DNA of 64,000 nt, taken from Nereocystis luetkeana. Lineage: Eukaryota; Sar; Phaeophyceae; Laminariales; Laminariaceae. The position numbers and the translations under genes were made by a program. The notes under the pieces were generated by a model. The model searched no databases and was not told the origin of the DNA. It worked only from the letters and a program-made list of their open reading frames with translations. Positions 1 through 8,800 of this stretch are shown here, piece by piece; position 1 is the stretch's first letter; the number at the start of each line of letters is the position of its first letter. The DNA is taken from NCBI GenBank assembly GCA_031213475.1, contig JARUPZ010000019.1, positions 2,034,940 to 2,098,939 on the forward strand, written 5' to 3'.

Positions 1-121
1 AAGGCTGTTTGCTGGTATGATCAGTCCTAGGATACGTTCAGCCGATGGGCCAACATGAGGACGTCACAAGGAAACCAGATGGAAGGCAACAAGACAAAAA
101 GAGGGTAGAGACAAAAAGCTA

Positions 122-225
122 TTACGGGGGACCATAGTTAACAGGACCTATGGTACACATAAAAACCTATATTTTAACCATTTTTACTAACAATATTTGG
201 TCCTGTTAACTATGGCCCCCCGTAA
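122..225. mobile_element. MITE-A (TTACGGGGGACC family), copy 1
   Basis: This palindromic element begins TTACGGGGGACCATAGTTAA and ends with the complement ...CCCCCGTAA, flanked on both sides by TA. It has no coding capacity. The TA duplication and short length suggest a Tc1/mariner-type non-autonomous element. Confidence 0.8.
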
Positions 226-565
226 TAATAATAGAACAAAAAACGAGCAGCCCCATGTTCAGCTGGTGAGTCAAGGACGACACAACAGACTCATAGAGGA
301 CAGAGACAGACGGACCAGCTGGGGCTATAGACAAAACGGAGTCAAAATCAGAAATGTAAAAAATAGCATGGGGGTCACACAAATTTACCAAATTCGAACA
401 GAATAAGGTGACGCATAATGGCAGGGTACAAGGGGGGGGGGGGGGGTACCATCGACTTGGTAGGGAATAGGGAAACACAACTAACTTAAATACATAAAAT
501 AAAACAGGGATTGCAGCACAGCAATAGGCAGTAGTCACTGGGCGTCTCAACTACAAAGACGGCCA

Positions 566-1330
566 GTGCCACGTTTCGGCGGGTGCCTTCATTTTCTTAT
601 CCGGCCTAGCTGCTGTTGCTACGCCTGTTTCAACGCGGCTCCTCTTCCTCCCCCCCTCGGGCTTTGGGCCAAACGGCGTCTTAAGGCGCTACGCATTTTC
701 CCCCCCAGGCGCTCATCGTTTTGCTACACTCTCCCTCTTCTTGACGAACCAGCGCTTCATGCACAGCTCTGCCGCTTCCTCAACACGTCTGAACCACTCG
801 CCCGATTTCTTCGCTGCCAGCGTCCATTTGTTTCTCTTCGGTGGGCAAGCTATGCAACGATGCAACGACAGGTCGCGTTCGAGACAACCCATCCAACCCT
901 GCTGCTGCCCTCCCCAGCAACTCCTTTTCCCCCCCCCTCCAGTTCCCCAAACATCCATCACTCGTTGTCGGGTTATTCTCTCGCTTTACCCGTACGAGCC
1001 ACGAGCCTCGCGAAAAGTATCCTCGGATTTCGCACCGTCATCTCTCACAGCCAAGTCTTGGGGCGAGTGCAGGGCGTCTGCGTGTGAAAGCATGTGGTAA
1101 CCGTCGCGAGGTATTCTCTACCAGACGATGCAGCGGACGAGCAATCGATGGTAAGCTGTCCGCAGTACGGCGAGATGGGCCACGGTAGCGCTCCACGTGA
1201 CACACCCGTATAGCACGGTCTCCAGTACCTCGGCTTTGAACATCTCTACTTTGAGCAGGAGCGGTGCGGTGGGCCGGTCGTACAGTGGCAAACCATACCG
1301 TCTGAATATGCATATCAGGGCGGTTCCTAA
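566..1330 (-). mobile_element. LINE relic: 3' end of a reverse transcriptase ORF
   Basis: Read on the minus strand from about 1330, the sequence encodes LYDRPTAPLLLKVEMFKAEV and then LYGCVTWS and LRTAYHRLL. After stops and at least one frame change come LSHADAL, ILFARLVARTGKAR, MFGELEGG, GWMGCLERDLSLH and KSGEWFRRVEEAAELCMKRW, with a stop at 713. The block order matches the C-terminal part of a common algal and oomycete-type non-LTR RT. It differs from the LINE at 19.9-23.3 kb. Everything 5' of about 1330 is missing. Confidence 0.7.
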
Positions 1331-1502
1331 CCAACCAGAAAAAAAAAAAAACACGATTCATGAAATTTTGGCATCGATACGTGACTTTTTGGCAAGACTA
1401 AAAATCCCGATCCGTGACATTTCAGTTCGAACGAAAAAACTGCAAAACGTCACATTTGGTGATGGTGTCGAATTGTGACCGATATGTCAAATACAACGTT
1501 TT

Positions 1503-1685
1503 GGCGGGTAGAGCACGGCCAGGCCGGGCTCGGCCGACCGACCGCGCCTGACCCGGACCGTGATATGTTCAAATCACCGGCCGAAGCCTGACCCAGTCTG
1601 CGAGATTCCAATCTCACCCGCCGTCGGCCAACCCCGGTCCGCGAGATTCCAATCTTCCCGGTCGTCTGCCCGGCCTGGCCCGTGA
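1503..1685. repeat. Self-complementary short-period array S1 (GGCCGGG/CCCGGCC type)
   Basis: The stretch has GCACGGCCAGGCCGGGCTCG and later CCCGGTCGTCTGCCCGGCCT, plus two similar segments containing GCGAGATTCCAATCTCACC and GCGAGATTCCAATCTTCCC. It has the same layout as S2 and S6. Confidence 0.55.
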
Positions 1686-2081
1686 AATGATTAGATTGTT
1701 TTCGCTTTTTTTCTTCGCAGTGTGGTTCTTCCTCCTCGAGATTTCGAGCCCACAATGTGCTCCTTAGCCGGCGCCCAGCAGTGTCTTTGGGCAGCCGCTG
1801 GTCGTCCACAATCGACACACGAAGCAGAGTCGTCCATGCCCCTATACCGGCCTTCGGGTTCCATTAGTGCGCGTAGGTTGCGTAGTACCTTGAACAGGCG
1901 AATTTCGAACCACGACAAAATGTCACGAAGCGTAGTTTTTTTTTTCTTTTGGCAAAAGCTAAAAAAAAATGGCGTCATGGTTTGTGAGGCTTTCGTCGTG
2001 AATCGTGACATGAACACATCACGATTCATGACAAAAAAAAACTCCCAAATCGTGTCTTTCTTGTTCGTGAAGAAGTGCCCT

Positions 2082-2188
2082 TTAACCCTTTTAGAACTCC
2101 AGTCCCGTTTTGGGGACAAACGAGTCAAGTTCCAAGTAGTTTGTCCCCAATTGTCCCCAAAACGAGACTGGAGTCCTAAAAGGGTTAA
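2082..2188. repeat. Family B hairpin repeat (CAGTCCCGTTTTGGGGACAA), copy 1
   Basis: The arms TTAACCCTTTTAGAACTCCA and GGAGTCCTAAAAGGGTTAA are complementary, and inner arms carry AGTCCCGTTTTGGGGACAA. The whole unit can fold into one long hairpin. No coding capacity. Confidence 0.75.
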
Positions 2189-2237
2189 AACCGATGACAA
2201 CGGGAACACTAAGATTCAACAAAGAATTCCACAAAGA

Positions 2238-2800
2238 GTTTGAATTTCAAAGATACCCGCCATAATTTTTCAGTACAATTTGCTAGGAACAAGATTATTC
2301 AAACCAAAGATTCCAAACTTTAACTTTGATACAAAAAAAAACGAAAAAGATCCTGGTGTGCACAAAACAGATCACGAAATTTCTTGAATCGTCTCGATTG
2401 ACAAAAAAGGTATTTTTTAGGTTTGGGAGAACAGCGCAGCAAGCCGCCGGCAAACTCTCGCCTTTTAGACCATGGATCCACCTGATGTCTTCGAGTTCAT
2501 CATCTACATTCGTTGGCCTTGCCCGGCATCAAGCGCGTTGGCCGTGGACTGAGTCCATGTCGAGATCGACGGTCTGTCGTCGACCGAGCTGATTTTTATC
2601 AGCGCGTTGACAATTTACAACGAAAACCAAAAAAAAAAATGCGCCGCCCGCAGCCATGTGAAACAATAGGGAAAAAACGAGCATTCGTTCCCATTCTTCC
2701 GACAGCGGCGGTACGATAACATGTTCGGCTGTTTCTCAAGGCCACGCTGGCACCCAAGCGTCCCTTCATCCCCGGGTGTCCGGTCACTCTAGTCTCTACC
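2238..2800 (+). repeat. Family I repeat, copy 1
   Basis: From GTTTGAATTTCAAAGATACC through GGTTTGGGAGAACAGCG, TTAGACCATGGATCCACCTG, TCCATGTCGAGATCGA and GCGCCGCCCGCAGCC this matches, in inverse, 47200-47996. No coding frame survives in both copies. Confidence 0.6.
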
Positions 2801-3518
2801 AGTAGATGTTTTATCGGAGCAGAAAAAAACACCGCTGCTCGTACTGTAACACGCTCCGTTTAGAACTTCGGCTACTTCGCGCTTACCGGAGAGCGGTCGT
2901 GACTTGGAACAGGTTCATCACAGCAGCTAGGGTTCCTCTCGAGATGTATTCCCCGTCGATTCTCAACAGAGGCCTACACCTCGACTTAGTGGTGCTGTAA
3001 GTGGTCGGAATTGGTCGAAAAATGGGGTGCACAAAAGAGCACAAAAAAACCACACCAACTGAACGTGTGCACTTCACTTGCGTATAGCTGCAGCATCTCA
3101 AACACGAAACTACAGCCCGCGAATGGAGGGATGCTCCTGATGGGGCGTGTGAGGGATTCGAGTACGCCAGACCACAGGCGCAGGCGCCCAGAAACGACTC
3201 ACAAGGTGTTCTCGTGTACTCGAAGCTGCGAGCGAGCAGCCACAAAAAAATTATACGGTAGTCCCTTAATGTATAGGCCCAAAAACGGGGAGTGCCATAG
3301 ACCACGGCGGCGTTGAAGCTGACCCGTCAAAATGGCCACGGCGGTGATGGAGCCTGCATATCGATCAAGTTGTCGGTCCGACGGCTCCTCCTCGACCGGG
3401 CGCTCGCGAAAAAGATGCGGTTCGCCACCGTTTAGTGAGCGAGCGACGGGTTATCGGACCCCCCAAGTCCCAGCACCGGTGTGGAAGCACTACAGCAGTA
3501 TACGCAAAGGAGGCGCTA

Positions 3519-3642
3519 TTACGGGGGACCATTTCAAATAGGACCAGATACTGCTGTTGGTGAAAAACAGCGAAACATGCAGGTTTTTGTCTGTACCGTA
3601 GGTCCTACCTGGTACCAGGGTATTTAATATGGTCCCCCGTAA
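3519..3642. mobile_element. MITE-A, diverged copy, with a terminal remnant to 3680
   Basis: The termini TTACGGGGGACCAT and ATGGTCCCCCGTAA are kept; the interior differs and contains TACCTGGTACCAGG. A second right terminus (ATGGTCCCCCGTAATAG) follows at about 3664-3681, which suggests a fragment of another copy. Confidence 0.7.
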
Positions 3643-4321
3643 TATTAATAGTCAACGTATCGATATGGTCCCCCGTAATAGTCAACGTATCGATACATCC
3701 CTTTTTATCATACTTTTGTGTGTGTAAAATTAAGCCATACCAGGTACCTGGTACCAGGTATAGCGCAAGTTTTGCCTCCGGCGGGCCCTCCGGGAGCGCC
3801 CCCAAGAGGGGTCCCCTCGGTCAGGGGGGCGGTACAGACCTTACAATAACATCCCAAGTATAATAATCTAGACCGATATCCGTTCAATCATCTCATCAAA
3901 CATCCAACATCCCCCCCGCGGGGAAACCATGGTGTTACGGTGTAACCGTGTTCGATCTCATTTCCGCAGTCACATCGGGTCTCTCTGCGAACAGCAGCAT
4001 CGAAAGGTTGGGACTTCTTGTGATTGATCTGTCTCCTGGCCCATGATGAAGTAGGGCCGCTTACGCTGGTAAGCGCACCATGCGTGTCGCGTGTTATACG
4101 AAGGCAGGGATTGATAGGATTTCTCTCTTTTCTTGGTCTGTACGAGTAGTCTGTACGGTCGAGAGGCGAGAATCTAGGGTTCTCGGTTCTCAGTCAGACG
4201 GGGGGCGACACGACGACGTACTGCCATCTGTTGTTTGTTGTCTTCATAGGTGGAGGTACTGGTGTACTGCTGTAACGGTTTCCACATTAATAATTAAAGA
4301 ATTATAGATTTAAAACCTGCG

Positions 4322-4495
4322 CACGGGTCGACCCCAACCCGCGGGTCGGGTCAGGGAATTTTCAGACTACCACGGGTGGGGTTGGGTCGGGTCGATCGGG
4401 CCAGGAGATGTTCAAACTCTCACGGAACGGATCGGGTCACCGTTACCCGACCCGACCCGACCGGCGAGGTCATCTCCGACCCGTGAACAGCCCGC
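4322..4495. repeat. Self-complementary short-period array S2 (GGGTC/GACCC)
   Basis: GGGTTGGGTCGGGTCGATCGGG lies toward the left and TTACCCGACCCGACCCGACC toward the right, so the halves can pair. The spacers GAATTTTCAGACTACCACGG and GAGATGTTCAAACTCTCACG are degenerate repeats of each other. Confidence 0.65.
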
Positions 4496-4612
4496 GGACT
4501 ATTTTTTAGTGTCGGTCATTGCGGTAGAAGAGACAGGTCAGAGGCTCACAGAGTACTTACTGCTGTTTACCAGGCACATGACATACCAGGTACAACAGAG
4601 GGCACTACTCAC

Positions 4613-4801
4613 CTGGGCAACCTTGTACGCCAAAAAAAGACCCAGGAGCTGCCCGGCGTACGTCGCATGGAACGCCGCGTCCGGGACCCCCTCTAGGAAC
4701 GCCCTGTGCGCCAAAGGCTCCGCGTCTCCTCCTTGCAGCAGGTGGAGCGAGCAGCGGATGAGGGCCAAGCCGCAAATCAGAAGGAACCCGGAAAAGACGC
4801 G
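4613..4801 (-). CDS. Unrecognised membrane-protein gene, downstream exon
   Basis: The minus-strand exon has a strong acceptor (CTCTTCGCGCACTCTGTCTGCAG) just before 4801 and a perfect donor (CAG before GTGAGT) after 4613. It encodes 63 residues in phase 0 at both ends: RVFSGFLLICGLALIRCSLH, then a Gly/Asp/Glu turn, then a second hydrophobic stretch YAGQLLGLFLAYKVAQ. Two transmembrane segments are likely. The next exon should lie to the left of 4613; I could not identify it with confidence. Confidence 0.5.
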
Positions 4802-5046
4802 CTGCAGACAGAGTGCGCGAAGAGAGAATGGGGCAGCGACATAACATGTTGAGGAGGCAACGGTAACGGGTGCTTGCGTGTCGGTCGCCTGGTTGTGCTT
4901 GCGGCTCGCGTGAGCCGTGAGCGTGCGGAGAACCCGTGAGAGTGAGCACACACAGGCCAGCGCACTCATCGTGTTGTATACGGTATTGCAGTTTGCAGTG
5001 TTCACTCAAGCAGCGAACTATGAATGCTTTCGAGTCAGCCGCTCAC

Positions 5047-5439
5047 CGTGAAGAAGGTCGTTTGTCTCCTGGCTTCTTGCGCAATGGTCATGAGCACCTT
5101 TTCCTGCTCGTCGGAATCGAGAGGGCGGGGTGCTTCCGCCGCCGCCGAGGCAGAGACATCTTCTTTCCGTTGTCGGAGCATTGCCTCTCTGTCTTGAGAG
5201 ATGCAAGAGGTGATGTGCGAGATGCAGCACTTACGAGGCGCAGTATGCACACCAAGAACCAACGTCGACCGGCGGACGCTATATATATGGGATAAGGTAT
5301 ACACTGCACTATAGTAGTACTCGTAGTCGTACTCGTAGTACAGACAGCAGACTTGCAGTGCAACCTGCAGCACACGCAGCACTGCCCACACCCAGCGATT
5401 TGGCCTTTCCAGTGGTCCCTGGGAAACAAGGCCTTCCAT
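5047..5439 (-). CDS. Unrecognised membrane-protein gene, upstream exon
   Basis: The minus-strand frame is open from ATG at 5439 to 5047, ending TTCTTCACG before GTGAGC in phase 0. The best-looking part begins at an internal ATG (5181): an acidic segment (APRPLDSDEQEKVLMTIAQE) and then QTTFFT, which joins in frame to the hydrophobic exon at 4613-4801. The segment from 5439 to 5181 is rich in Tyr and Val and might be non-coding, so the start is uncertain. The gene lies head to head with the RING-LON gene, 171 bases between start codons, so the two may share a promoter. I do not recognise the family. Confidence 0.45.
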
Positions 5440-5610
5440 GTCACTATACTAATATCGAGCATCCGATATCCGATTTTTGGCGTGGAGTGACTCACAACAT
5501 CAAGAAAAAAAGTACGCGAGACAACCCAATATACGCTTAGTCTACAGAGCAACGACTATCCACGCTAGGCGGTGAGACAAGGGGTGCGTCCCCAGCAGAA
5601 GGGGGGGGCT
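5440..5610. promoter_or_regulatory. Putative divergent promoter
   Basis: This 171-base interval separates the starts of the minus-strand membrane-protein gene and the plus-strand RING-LON gene. No clear TATA box, dispersed repeat or ORF is visible in it. A bidirectional promoter is inferred from gene orientation only. If the minus-strand start is really at 5181, the interval is about 430 bases. Confidence 0.3.
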
Positions 5611-5810
5611 ATGGACGAGAAGCCGGAGCACCAAACTTCGCTTACCGACCTCCTCCCGCGAGGCTTCCTCGACTGCGGCATCTGCTTGAGCTTGATATGT
5701 CAACCTGTTTCTATCAGCTGCGGGCACACGTTTTGCAGAACGTGCCTGGTGAAGACGCTGCAGCGAAGTGCCAAGAGGTGTCCCTGCTGCCGAGCGGTCT
5801 GCCACGCCAG
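5611..5810 (+). CDS. RING-LON gene, exon 1 (RING finger)
   Basis: This exon carries the start codon and the whole C3HC4 RING. The spacing C-x2-C-x11-C-x-H-x2-C-x2-C-x11-C-x2-C is canonical. It ends in GCCAG before GTACGG, leaving two bases of a split Arg codon. The following intron (5811-17544) is 11.7 kb and filled with repeats. Confidence 0.9.
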
Positions 5811-8800
5811 GTACGGAAAGGTCGCACCATAGCTTTTTCCTCGAGCTTCTTCGCGCTTGCGGACGGAGTCATTCACAGGCGCGTTCGCTTCCAGGCTTGA
5901 CCGTCAGAGGCCCTCTCTGTGTTGCTGTAGTGAGTAGACATCGCAGAGCGTTTCTGAATTGCGCGGCGGAGCAAGTGCACGTGTCTTTTTTTGTTTCCCC
6001 GACGCGTATGTTCTCGCGACACTGCTGCTGCTGCTGCTGTTTGCTGCTGCCCCGAGGTCAACAACAGCAGCTCTCGGCAGTCGGGTCGAGCAGCGCCGAT
6101 CGACGTATATACACATAATACTTGGTCTCCACTCGGGAAATGTTCCTCACGCCAGACAGATGTGTCGGCGGGCTCATGACGCTGTTGATAGATACGATGA
6201 TGCGGTGTTCACGTACCAAGGTACACAATACCTGGTACAAACCCAAATAAACAGACGTACGAGTACGTACATCCTCGGGTATGCGCAACAAACCAAACAA
6301 AGGCACACTTTAGGGCTGCAGTCCCGTCTTCGGGATAAACGCGTCAAATTCTGAGTAGTTTGTCCCCAAAACGGGACTGCAGCACTATTAATAACAAGGG
6401 CTTACCTGGACAATAGGGGGGTGTCTTCTCTTTTCGATACGCATACCTGCGGTTGGCATGACAATAAGCTGTTTTCGAAACAGCAGCTCAACAAGGTGTG
6501 CTGTAGCCCTAAAAATATCCGAAAAACCGTACAAAATCAAAATTTTGCTGGGAAGCATGTATGTTGAGTACGGACTACTGCTGTGAAAGAAAACCAGACA
6601 CATTTATTTGCGTTGCAGTTGCAGAACTGGAGTGCAGGGGGGGAAGGGGTCGAGCTTGCAGAGCTGTCATGGGCTCGTATCGTACTCTGGTGTAGATTTT
6701 TACGACGTAACCGTTCCGGCTTTTGAAGAGATCGAATGTTGTCACGGCGTTGATTGGTTGTACTTTCTGTTTCTGTGCCACCACGCCATCACCCGCACCA
6801 TCACCGATGTCTGTTGCTTCAAATACCCCCGTGGGTCGTGTTCGTACGTTGGTACACCTCGCACCTGTGGTACCGTCATATGTACCAGGTATACCGTTAT
6901 GAACATCGCCCCCATCGTCAGATGTGCTCACCAAACAGCAGTAGTATATATAACCTGGTACCAGGTACCTGGTACCAGATATCTGGTGTACACCATCTGA
7001 ATCAGGCTACTCGTATGATACGTATGATTTGTTTGGGTTCGGGGTTCTGTTACTATTAATACTGCTGCTGTATGCTCCTATTAAATATTAACCCCTTTAG
7101 AACTCCAGTCCCGTTTCGGGGACAATCCACTCAAATTCCAAGTAATTTACCCCAATTGTCCCCAAAACGAGACTGCGGTCCTAAAAGAGTAATAGGTTAT
7201 CGCACGTATCCTTAACCCCTTTATAGCTCCAGTCCCGTTTTGGGGGCAATCCACTCAAATTCCAAGTAATTTGTCCCCAATTGTCCCCAATACGAAACTG
7301 CAGTCCTAAAAGGGATAAGCGGGATTTGAGCTTTGGGTGGGGCTACGGCTGCTATTGTGTGCTGGTGTACTATTAAATATTAATAATGTACTGCGATCAA
7401 GTCTTCTTCTGCGCCAGGGACATTTGTACCGGGTCCCGGGCTTGGCTTTGTCGGCGTATGGGGGTCGTCTAGGGCTTCGGGCCGACGACGCCCTGTGGTG
7501 GAAGACGTCTGCTTTTCGTGCTCCGGTGTGTCAAATGCTGGAGCGCGCGTCGCCGCCCTCGCCCAGTGATTTCTTCTGCTGTGTTGCTGACTGCCTTCGC
7601 TGCAAATTTTTTACCAGGTACCGGTACGCATCAGTACCTCTCTGTCCATGTGTGTGTGTGTGTGTGTTCTTCACATTAAACCGTTCTTTCTACCCGTCGA
7701 CATCCAGCACAACCAGTGTCCGTGCCGATTCTTCCATCCTAGAAGAGATACAAGTTCTGTGGTCACAAAGCTACGCCACAGAGATACTACGTTGCCACGT
7801 GTGCAGTGTGAACTGCAGTGGGCAATGCAAAGCCATGTCATCATACTAGATACGACAGGCACGACATACGCAATCTATGAAATAGTGAAACGAAAAGAAA
7901 CAATCAAAGAGAAAACAAAACAAGGTAGACAAGTCGAAAAAGAAAAAGAAGAAAAATGAAAGCAAAATCTAAGAGAAACAATCTGTCGTGCCCTGGGTAA
8001 GGATCGTTCTGGTATTATTGACATTACGGGGGACCACATTAAATAGGACCTACGGCGGTACAGACAAAAACCTGTATATTTCACTATTTTCACTATTAAT
8101 ACTATTTAATGATATTTTGGTCCTATTAATAGTAACTATGGTCCCCCGTTATGGTATGAATATTCTAAACATTCCCTAATTTTCCGGGCATAATGTAGGT
8201 ACTCTGTACGTAGCATACGCGTAACCCTTTTAGAACCGCAGTCCCGTTTTGGGGACAAACCAGTCAAATTCCAAGTAGTTTGTCCCCAAAACGGGACTGC
8301 GGTGCTATAAGGGGTAAGGGAGACACTTGCTTGGTGTCCTCTCTGAAGACAAGCGTAGTATACCCGGTGTACCAGGTATATAGCGCGCAAGATAAGACAC
8401 ACACACACCCTTTGGGACGAATTTCAGATCCGATTTCCTCCAAAGCATGGGGGGGAGGGGGGCACACGGCACACACAACGGAAATGGTGGCGTTGGAAAG
8501 TTTTTTTTCGATAAGGTTGCATTGATACGTGTCGCTGGTCGTATCCAGTACGCCCTCCCAGTTGTCGAGAAACCCAGCTTTGAAACCGTCCGAGGGGGTG
8601 TGCGTGTTGTCTTGCGTGTTAGACGGCGGTACGAAGTTAGGACATCAGTACTTGGTTCTATTTTCATACTAGGTACCACTCTGTCCCATAATATAAGCAG
8701 CGGTTTACACTAATTATTAAACCAAAATTTGATTGTATTTCGGGACAGAGTGGTAGTGATTGTCGAATATATTCTACACAAATATGCCTGGGATGCATCA

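Larger units (their letters stand above)
227..4612. other. Left flank: gene-free apart from listed repeats
   Basis: Outside the LINE relic, family B, family I, S1, S2 and MITE-A copies I see no gene. A G run lies at 431-446. The stretch 1340-1480 repeats ATGAAATTTTGGCATC / CGTGACTTTTTGGCAAG words related to 1905-2050 (ATCGTGACATGAACACATCA). The region 3840-4320 holds nothing recognisable. The unknown 3' exon(s) of the minus-strand membrane gene should be here. Confidence 0.5.
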
